Source: Saprospiraceae bacterium (GTDB lineage: Bacteria; Bacteroidota; Bacteroidia; Chitinophagales; Saprospiraceae). From it: DNA of 8,780 bases. Under the pieces are notes generated by a model. It did not search any database. It saw only the letters and a list, made by a program, of their open reading frames with translations, and was not told where the DNA came from. Positions 1-5,418 of this stretch are shown here, piece by piece. Every line of letters starts with the position of its first letter. The stretch's first letter is position 1. The translations under genes and the position numbers were made by a program. The stretch lies in assembly GCA_020528935.1 (NCBI GenBank), contig JAJDFU010000401.1:1-8780 (forward strand), read 5' to 3'.

Positions 1-546
1 GACATCCGCATTGCGTTATTCGACGACACGCCCGCACATCGCGACAATTTCACGAAGCTGATAGAGGAAGATTTCTACGACAGCCTTCTTTTTCACCGGG
101 TGGTGCCCGACTTTATGATCCAGGGCGGCGACCCGGACTCCAAAAAGGCCGGTCCCGACAGGGTATTGGGCATGGGTGGGCCCGGCTACACGCTGAAGCC
201 CGAGATCAGGCACCGCCATTTCCGGGGGGCCGTGGCAGCCGCCCGCCTGGGCGACAACGTGAATCCCGACAAGGAATCCAGCGGCTCCCAATTCTACATC
301 GTACAGGGCCGCACACTGACGGAACCCTTGCTGCGCCAGATCGAACAGCAGTTCGGCATTACTTATACTTCCGAAGAAATCCAGCGCTACCTGGAGGAGG
401 GCGGCGCTCCTTTCCTGGACAACGGCTATACCGTTTTTGGGCAGGTGGTGGAAGGCATGGAGGTCGTGGACCGGATCGCGCAGCAACCTACAGGCCCTAA
501 CAACCGCCCGCTCAAGGACATTCCCATGAACCTCCGGCTGGATTAA
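1..546 (+). CDS. Cyclophilin-type peptidyl-prolyl cis-trans isomerase (5' end outside window)
   Basis: This catalyses cis-trans isomerisation of Xaa-Pro bonds and so assists protein folding. The reading frame is open from base 1 and ends in TAA, giving 181 visible residues; the true start lies upstream. Cyclophilin hallmarks are in order: FHRVVPDFMIQGGD (visible residues 31-44), with Arg33, Phe38 and Gln41 matching CypA Arg55, Phe60 and Gln63; then SSGSQFYIVQG (93-103); then YTVFGQVVEGMEVVDRI near 143-159. Tyr143 sits where eukaryotic CypA has its active-site His126, as in many bacterial enzymes. About 35 residues (104-137) are inserted between the GSQFYIVQG strand and the PFLD motif, and the next gene shares this insertion. 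The cellular location cannot be judged because the N-terminus is missing. The next gene starts 6 bp after the stop, so the two are almost certainly co-transcribed. The family call is secure. Confidence 0.95.
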   Translation, partial: DIRIALFDDTPAHRDNFTKLIEEDFYDSLLFHRVVPDFMIQGGDPDSKKAGPDRVLGMGGPGYTLKPEIRHRHFRGAVAAARLGDNVNPDKESSGSQFYIVQGRTLTEPLLRQIEQQFGITYTSEEIQRYLEEGGAPFLDNGYTVFGQVVEGMEVVDRIAQQPTGPNNRPLKDIPMNLRLD

Positions 547-552
547 TACAAG

Positions 553-1485
553 ATGACGGACAAGACCATTGCAATCGACATGCGAAACAGAAACCGGACC
601 GGGATGCCCCTGGCCGCACCTGCGGCTCTGCTCATGCTGCTTTGGGTGTCCTGCGCACGCCCGGTGGCCGACTTTGCCGTTTCCGGAAACACCCGGGCCC
701 CCGCCTCCCTGCAATTCAGCAATCAATCCCGGGATGCGGAAAGCTATCTTTGGGACTTTGGCGACGGGAACACCTCTACCCAGGAAAACCCCCTGCATCG
801 CTATCGCAATTCCGGGAATTACACCGTTCGCCTGCAAGCCCGAAAAGGAAACAAAACCGCCGTGGAAGAAACGCAAATCGTAGTGGAAAGCCCGGAGCGA
901 TGCCTGGTGGAGATCACCACGCCTCACGGCACGATGTTGGCAGAGCTGTACGATCAAACGCCCCTGCACCGCGACAACTTTTCGAAGCTGGTGGAGAACG
1001 GCTTTTACGACAGCTTGTTGTTTCACCGGGTCATCGACGGCTTTATGATCCAGGGCGGCGACCCCGATTCGCGCGATGCGCCGGCGGGAAAGCAGTTGGG
1101 GGCAGGCGGCCCGGGCTACACCCTGGAAGCCGAGTTCGACCACCGCCTGGCTCACGTCAAAGGCGCCCTGGCTGCGGCGCGGCGCGGCGGGCCGGTCAAT
1201 CCGCAGAAGCGCTCCAGTGGTTCGCAGTTTTACATCGTCCAGGGGCAAAAGATCAGTGCCGATCAGCTGGATCAACTGGAATACAACAAAAGTATCCGCT
1301 ACCCCGAGGACGTCCGCGAGCAGTATCGGGAGATGGGCGGCACTCCGTTTCTGGATATGGAGTACACCGTATTCGGGCGGGTGGTGGAAGGCCTGGACGT
1401 CATTGACCGCATCGCGAAGGTGCCCACCGATGCCCGAGACCGCCCGGTGGAGGATGTGTGGATGACTATTCGACTGATTAAGTAA
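553..1485 (+). CDS. PKD domain-cyclophilin fusion, probable lipoprotein peptidyl-prolyl isomerase
   Basis: This is probably an envelope-anchored prolyl isomerase of 310 aa. A basic stretch (MRNRNR, from residue 10) is followed by a hydrophobic core and a lipobox-like VSC with Cys34, suggesting export and lipidation; Trp at -3 is atypical. Residues 38-112 form a PKD (beta-sandwich) domain with the diagnostic WDFGDG (67-72) and NYTVRLQA. Residues 116-310 are a full cyclophilin domain: FHRVIDGFMIQGGD with Arg159, Phe164 and Gln167, then SSGSQFYIV (221-229) and YTVFGRVVEGLDVIDRIA. The cyclophilin part closely resembles the gene just upstream, including the same 35-residue insertion (about 231-263), which points to tandem duplication. 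PKD domains usually mediate protein or carbohydrate contacts outside the cytoplasm, so this one may position the isomerase there (inference). ATG at 553 is the longest start; ATG at 580 gives a more normal signal peptide. Neither has a Shine-Dalgarno sequence, which is usual in Bacteroidota. Confidence 0.93.
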   Translation: MTDKTIAIDMRNRNRTGMPLAAPAALLMLLWVSCARPVADFAVSGNTRAPASLQFSNQSRDAESYLWDFGDGNTSTQENPLHRYRNSGNYTVRLQARKGNKTAVEETQIVVESPERCLVEITTPHGTMLAELYDQTPLHRDNFSKLVENGFYDSLLFHRVIDGFMIQGGDPDSRDAPAGKQLGAGGPGYTLEAEFDHRLAHVKGALAAARRGGPVNPQKRSSGSQFYIVQGQKISADQLDQLEYNKSIRYPEDVREQYREMGGTPFLDMEYTVFGRVVEGLDVIDRIAKVPTDARDRPVEDVWMTIRLIK

Positions 1486-1552
1486 ATCGTTTTGTGCCGG
1501 GCAGAGCCTTGCCTGCAAAGCAATACATAAATACGAAGGCCTGAAATCCAAT

Positions 1553-2329
1553 ATGAGAGCAGAGACACACATCCTGGGGATAGATGTAGGCGGCACCGGC
1601 ATCAAGGGCGCTCCGGTAGATGTATCCGAAGGACGCCTGCTTACCGAACGCTACAAGGTGTTAACCCCCCAGCCCCCCACTCCGGAAGCCGTAGCCGAAA
1701 CGCTGACGGAGGTCGTGCGCTATTTCGAATGGGACGGCCCCCTTGGAGTCGGGTTTCCGGCCGTAGTGAAAAACGGGCTCGCCCTCTCCGCGGCCAACAT
1801 CGACAACTCCTGGATCGGCAAGAACGTCGAGTCGCTGTTTGCACGGGCCACCGGCCTGCCGGTAAAAGCCATCAACGATGCCGACGCCGCCGGCATAGCG
1901 GAAATTCATTTCGGGGAGGGCAACGAGAAAGAAGGCTCCGTCATTCTTATTACCATCGGTTCCGGCCTGGGATCGGCCCTGTTTACCGACGGCCACCTGG
2001 TGCGCAATACCGAATTCGGCCATGTAATCCTGGACGGTCAGGTGGCCGAACACTACGCTTCCAATCGCACGCGCGAACAGGAAGGCCTCAGCTGGCCGGC
2101 CTGGGGGAAACGCTTCAATAAGTATCTCCACCACCTCAACCGGATCCTTTCGCCGGATATGATCATACTGGGCGGCGGAGCCAGCAAAGCCTTTCATCAA
2201 TTCTCCGATTATCTGGACGTGCCCGTGGTAGTGCGCCCTGCTAAGCACCTCAACGGCGCGGGCACCATTGGCGCAGCCTGCCATGCGTACTGGAGCATGC
2301 ACAGGCAGGAGCAGCACCGCAGCCTGTAG
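1553..2329 (+). CDS. ppgK: Polyphosphate glucokinase (ROK-related)
   Basis: This phosphorylates glucose to glucose-6-phosphate in the cytoplasm, using inorganic polyphosphate (often also ATP) as donor. At 258 aa it has normal family length. The N-terminal phosphate motif is LGIDVGGTGIKGAPVD (residues 8-23). GPLGVGFPAVVKNG (62-75) and ANIDNSWIG (81-89) are characteristic of polyphosphate glucokinases rather than general ROK sugar kinases. The catalytic base is expected at Asp109 in INDADAAG (107-114), and sugar contacts at Glu154 and His157 in TEFGH. The second nucleotide-binding glycine motif is IILGGGASK (204-212). The ROK zinc-binding Cys cluster is absent, as expected for this subfamily, and the LSWPAWGKRFNKYL segment (179-192) also fits it. 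The gene starts 67 bp after the cyclophilin pair without a clear promoter, so it may be read with them. It runs into the convergent TPR gene with only 3 bp between the stops. The enzyme call is strong; donor preference cannot be read from the sequence. Confidence 0.92.
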   Translation: MRAETHILGIDVGGTGIKGAPVDVSEGRLLTERYKVLTPQPPTPEAVAETLTEVVRYFEWDGPLGVGFPAVVKNGLALSAANIDNSWIGKNVESLFARATGLPVKAINDADAAGIAEIHFGEGNEKEGSVILITIGSGLGSALFTDGHLVRNTEFGHVILDGQVAEHYASNRTREQEGLSWPAWGKRFNKYLHHLNRILSPDMIILGGGASKAFHQFSDYLDVPVVVRPAKHLNGAGTIGAACHAYWSMHRQEQHRSL

Positions 2330-2332
2330 GGC

Positions 2333-3739
2333 CTAGCGGTCCATGTGATAGGAGATCACGGACAACACGCCATTGTCCGATCGAAGGCCGGGGGCCAAAT
2401 CAAACAGGAAGGGGTGCATTTCAAAGTCTTCGCGGAGCGCTTCGCCCAGCCAATAGAGGGCCTCGTTGCGTCGACCGCTGCCGATGAGGCAGGCCACCTT
2501 GCAGTACAGCAGCTCGGAGCCCGTCGTGTACTCTTCAGCTTCTTCGAGCAGCTCCAGCGCCTGTTCGGCCTTATTTTGCTCGAGCAGGATGAGAGCGAAA
2601 GCTACCCAGTACCGGGCTTCCGACATGGCCTGGGTGATCGCCAGGCGAATGTAGGTCTCCGCTTCGTCCCACTGCTCCTGCATGCGGCAGGCCTGGGCCA
2701 GGGCGGCGTAATACTCCTCCTGTTTATTCTCAATGGTGATGGCTTTTTTGTAAAAGCGGACCGCCTGCTTCCATTTTCCTTCCAGGGCAAAACTGTTGCC
2801 GAGCTGGAAGAGCACCTCGTCATCCATTGGGTCCATCCGCAGCGCTTCCTGGAAGAGGGTGCGCGCCATCTGATTCTGATCCTGGGCCTGATAGCATTGC
2901 CCCATCTGAAAGAACAGGTCGCTATCCGCTTCAAAGCGCTCCAGCATTTCCTCGTAGATGGACAGGGCGCGGGAGTATTGCTGCAGTTCGAAACAGAGGT
3001 TGGCACACTCCCGGTATCCCTCCTCGAAATCCGGCGCGCTCAGAAAGGCGTATTCATAGGCCTCGATGGCCTTGCGGTAGTCGCCCAAATAGGCATGGGC
3101 ATGTCCGGTATAGAACCAGGCCATATGGCGGTAGGCGTTCTCATCCAGCACTTTGTCCAGCAAGGGCAAGCCCTCCTCGTACTTGCGAGTCGCTTCCATG
3201 CTCAGCCAGAACCGGTCCAGCGTTTCGGCATGGGAAGGCTCCAGACTCAGGGCCGAAGACAAGACGTAAAACATAGCCTCGAACTCGCTTTGGCATTCGT
3301 ATACCAGGGATTCGGTCAGCAGAACCTCCACCATATCTGCAGAAGAGGCCTGGGTTTTGAGCGCAGCGATCAGGTCGAGGGCCTGATCGTGCCTGCCCTG
3401 GTAGGCCAGCAATTCGATGCGCAGCAAGGCAATTTCGGGCTCGGCCGGAGCGTACAACTCCGCCTCCTCCAGGGCGTCCAGAGCTTCCTGATCGCGCTGA
3501 AGATCAATGAGGAGTTGGGCCTTTTTGGTGTAAAAGTCGGCGGAGAATCCGTAGTGAACGAGCGCGTGATCAACGGCTTCCAGGGCCTGGTCGAGCTGGT
3601 TTTCGCGTTCGTAGTAGGAGACGAGGCGGTGGAAAGAGCGTTCTTCCAGAAAGGCCACTTCTCCTCGTTGTTTCATGGTTTCATATTCCGCTACCAGGAT
3701 TTCCATATCCCGGTTGGCGTCAAGGTTTTCTGGATGCAT
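2333..3739 (-). CDS. Tetratricopeptide repeat (TPR) protein
   Basis: This is a 468-residue all-helical repeat protein with no catalytic domain, so its role is probably protein-protein scaffolding; the partner is unknown. Degenerate TPR units run from about residue 32 to 440. The clearest are near 206-236 (WFYTGHAHAYLGDYRKAIEA), 241-270, 276-305 (FFQMGQCYQAQDQNQMARTL) and 309-338, each with the small-residue/aromatic TPR pattern. The C-terminus (HPFLFDLAPGLRSDNGVLSVI) resembles the acidic/aromatic closing segment common in Bacteroidota TPR proteins. No signal peptide or membrane segment is visible, so it is probably cytoplasmic. The frame stays open 14 codons further upstream, but only to a TTG at 3781; ATG at 3739 is the better start. 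Its tail-to-tail neighbour is the polyphosphate glucokinase. Upstream on the same strand is the transporter, 168 bp away, so shared transcription is possible. The fold call is secure; no function is proposed. Confidence 0.9.
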   Translation of the reverse strand: MHPENLDANRDMEILVAEYETMKQRGEVAFLEERSFHRLVSYYERENQLDQALEAVDHALVHYGFSADFYTKKAQLLIDLQRDQEALDALEEAELYAPAEPEIALLRIELLAYQGRHDQALDLIAALKTQASSADMVEVLLTESLVYECQSEFEAMFYVLSSALSLEPSHAETLDRFWLSMEATRKYEEGLPLLDKVLDENAYRHMAWFYTGHAHAYLGDYRKAIEAYEYAFLSAPDFEEGYRECANLCFELQQYSRALSIYEEMLERFEADSDLFFQMGQCYQAQDQNQMARTLFQEALRMDPMDDEVLFQLGNSFALEGKWKQAVRFYKKAITIENKQEEYYAALAQACRMQEQWDEAETYIRLAITQAMSEARYWVAFALILLEQNKAEQALELLEEAEEYTTGSELLYCKVACLIGSGRRNEALYWLGEALREDFEMHPFLFDLAPGLRSDNGVLSVISYHMDR

Positions 3740-3907
3740 AAACTGCTTGTTTAAGCGGCTTGCTTGTACAATATACAACAAAAGCCAGCCTTTGGGCTTC
3801 CAATACTGCCTTTTCTCAATATTTCACACTGAATTAACCTCAACCCATTCCGCTGAAAACCCTTCCTCCTCTTCATGCCACATCTGGTTTTATGAAATCA
3901 ACTATAT
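3740..3907. other. Spacer between TPR gene and transporter gene
   Basis: This is an AT-richer 168-bp spacer upstream of the TPR gene and downstream of the transporter gene, both on the minus strand. It holds a short inverted repeat (AAGCC/GGCTT, arms 3782-3786 and 3795-3799), which on the minus strand is followed by TTTGTTG and could be a weak terminator for the transporter. TATATTG on the minus strand near 3769-3775 resembles a -7 element but lacks one base of the TAnnTTTG pattern and has no well-placed TTG. No small gene is supported. Confidence 0.4.
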
Positions 3908-4825
3908 CTAGGAGCCTGACTGTGCGCGGGATGAACGCCACCGGCGGCCGGCAAAGCTCACCAGGTACACCCCGGAGAATATGCACAGGGCCGAAAGGAG
4001 CTTTACGCCGTTTATTTGTTCCTGGCCGAGGCTCACGGAGATCAACCCGGCGATGAGCGGCTGCAAGTAGATGTAGATGCTCACCACGGAGGGGTTGACG
4101 TGCCGCAGGGCCCATACATTGAGCAAATACACCAGAAAGGTGGTGAGCAAAAGCACGTAAACGACCGACCACCATACCTCGGGCGTAAAGCTCCGGAAGT
4201 CGGTCTGAACGAGTCCGGGCAGGCCGAAAGGCAGCACCAGCAGCCAGCCAAAGGTAAATACCCAGGTGATCACCGTAATGGCCTGGTATTTGGCCATGAG
4301 CTTTTTCACCAGCACGAGGTACACCGCATAGGCCGAGGCATTGATGAACACCAGAATATCGCCCACAGTCCCCGCCCCGCCCAGGCTCAGCTTTTGGCCA
4401 TAGGCAATGAGCAAGACCGCACCGCCGGCGCCCAGGGCGATGCCCAGCACTTTCTGCCAGGTGATCCGCTCCCCGATGAGCAGCGCGGACATGACCAGCA
4501 CCAGAATCGGCGTGGTCGTCATCAGCAGGGAGGGTTTGATGGGCGTGGTGAGCTTCAGGCCACTGAAAAAGAACAATTGGGTGACCGCAACACCGAACGA
4601 CCCGCGAAGGGCCAGGCGAAACAGATCGCGCTGCTCCACCTTTTCCCGATTACGCACCGAATATATCAGCCAGAACGGGATCAGTGCCGCACTTGCCCGC
4701 AACAGGATGAAGGGAAAGGGATGCAGATACCCGTCATCCAGCGGCACTTTGGCCACGATGTAGTTTCCGCCGTATACCAGGGCGACTACCAACAAGGCAA
4801 TGTGTGCCCACACCACTGCCGACAT
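3908..4825 (-). CDS. EamA/DMT-superfamily membrane transporter
   Basis: This inner-membrane permease of the drug/metabolite transporter superfamily has 305 residues, the usual length, and about ten hydrophobic helices arranged as two EamA repeats (roughly residues 5-140 and 153-292). Family features are the small-residue first helix with GGNYIVAK (19-26), LRASAALIPFW (42-52), the repeat-ending acidic motif LLIGERITWQKVLG (115-128) followed by a glycine-rich helix, and its second-repeat counterpart SLGQEQINGVKLL (265-277). The C-terminus is short and basic (RRWRSSR), suggesting a cytoplasmic end. The substrate cannot be inferred; members export amino acids, nucleotides or other metabolites. 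The frame stays open upstream to TTG at 4912, but ATG at 4825 is preferred because translation then begins at the first helix and because the predicted promoter at 4845-4873 lies inside the longer version. It is divergent from the DsbA pseudogene. Confidence 0.92.
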   Translation of the reverse strand: MSAVVWAHIALLVVALVYGGNYIVAKVPLDDGYLHPFPFILLRASAALIPFWLIYSVRNREKVEQRDLFRLALRGSFGVAVTQLFFFSGLKLTTPIKPSLLMTTTPILVLVMSALLIGERITWQKVLGIALGAGGAVLLIAYGQKLSLGGAGTVGDILVFINASAYAVYLVLVKKLMAKYQAITVITWVFTFGWLLVLPFGLPGLVQTDFRSFTPEVWWSVVYVLLLTTFLVYLLNVWALRHVNPSVVSIYIYLQPLIAGLISVSLGQEQINGVKLLSALCIFSGVYLVSFAGRRWRSSRAQSGS

Positions 4826-4844
4826 AGCTTCGGATTTTCGCCGC

Positions 4845-4873
4845 CAAAGGTAGGGTTTTGTGCGGCTTTCAAA
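4845..4873 (-). promoter_or_regulatory. Bacteroidota-type promoter for the EamA transporter
   Basis: Read on the minus strand, TTTG (4873-4870) is followed after 17 bp by TACCTTTG (4852-4845), a full match to the TAnnTTTG -7 element with a TTG-type -33 element. Transcription would start around 4838, leaving a short leader before the ATG at 4825. This supports 4825 over the more upstream TTG start. The -33 element lies within an imperfect 16-bp palindrome (4862-4877). Confidence 0.6.
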
Positions 4874-4877
4874 CCGC
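4862..4877. promoter_or_regulatory. Imperfect palindrome over the -33 element, possible operator
   Basis: GCGGCTTTCAAACCGC has outer arms GCGG/CCGC and mostly complementary inner bases, with one non-complementary pair in each half next to the outer arm. It covers the -33 element of the transporter promoter, a position where a dimeric repressor could act. It may be chance; no second copy is seen in the window. Confidence 0.25.
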
Positions 4878-4915
4878 AATGGCCCGAAGCGGGTTGGCAC
4901 CATAAATCCCAATCA

Positions 4916-5371
4916 TGGCTTCTCGTATCCGGCGGCATGGTACTGGGCGAGCGCGAAGGGCCCGTCGGCAAGGTGGCCCCCTACATCAAACAGGCCTGCC
5001 GAGCCGTGGAAGAGCACAGCGGCGTTCGTTTCATAAGGGCCTTTCTGGAAGAGGTGCTGGAACCGGGGCAGGCCGTATTCAGCTCCTGGCTCCCGGCCGT
5101 GGCCCTCAGCATAGTAAAGGCCGAGCGGCCGGACTCAACCGCTTCTTTCCTTCATGCCCTGCAGCAGGGCGATCAGTTGAGCCAGGGCTACCTTCCCCTA
5201 CATGCACATGCATTGGAGGAGCGGTTGTCGAACGCGCTTAGGAAGCTATCCCGGGCCTTGACGCGGCTGTCTTCCCCCTTTCCGCTCCCGGAACAAGGTG
5301 ACTTTTCCGGTCCGCTTCGTCTTCAGGTTAGCGGGCAACTTTGCCCATTCACCGGTTGTTGCCCAAGATAA
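4916..5371 (+). pseudogene. Decayed DsbA-family (thioredoxin-fold) oxidoreductase remnant
   Basis: The frame from about 4916 to the TAA at 5369-5371 starts with LLVSGGMVLGEREGPVGKVA, the segment that follows the active-site helix in the bacterial DsbA-family/FrnE-like group. KQACRAVEEHSGVRF, AFLEEVLEPGQAVFSS and PAVALSIVKAERPD continue that family pattern. After about codon 80 (LHALQQ, near 5155) the match breaks down: segments are missing, and only a faint echo of the late cis-proline strand (FSGPLRLQVSGQL, near 5305-5340) is left before the stop. The catalytic CxxC, which should lie about 30 residues upstream of the first motif, is absent, and there is no plausible start; the internal ATG at 4937 would leave no active site. 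The usual C-terminal helix is also missing. It therefore looks like a dead gene truncated at both ends with internal erosion. A very divergent short protein is less likely. Confidence 0.65.
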
Positions 5372-5391
5372 GATGGTAAGCGGTACCTTTA
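5359..5391 (+). promoter_or_regulatory. Candidate Bacteroidota-type promoter for the PurF-like gene
   Basis: TTG (5359-5361) is separated by 22 bp from TACCTTTA (5384-5391), which matches TAnnTTTG at seven of eight positions. Transcription would start near 5398, about 20 nt before the ATG at 5419. The promoter overlaps the end of the DsbA remnant. Confidence 0.45.
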
Positions 5392-5418
5392 CATTTTTCC
5401 AAGCAATCCCGTCCCCGG

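Noticed and set aside
16..1605. Long minus-strand open frame (529 codons) antisense to both cyclophilins
   Set aside because: It is a shadow of GC-biased codon use in the sense genes. Its apparent internal repeat simply mirrors the duplicated cyclophilins, and its translation has no domain features.
2345..3754. Plus-strand open frame of 469 codons opposite the TPR gene
   Set aside because: The minus-strand TPR repeats explain the region. The plus-strand translation shows no family pattern and overlaps the TPR gene entirely.
3768..3776. TATATTG as a -7 promoter element for the TPR gene
   Set aside because: It lacks one T of TAnnTTTG and no TTG lies at a suitable distance, so it is mentioned only in the spacer entry.
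3780..3799. Inverted repeat AAGCC/GGCTT as a terminator
   Set aside because: The stem is only five base pairs and the T-run is interrupted; too weak to list as a terminator.
4016..4915. Plus-strand open frame running through the transporter gene into the DsbA remnant
   Set aside because: The part before about 4916 is the antisense of the transporter. Only the segment after that resembles a real protein family, so a fusion gene is not supported.
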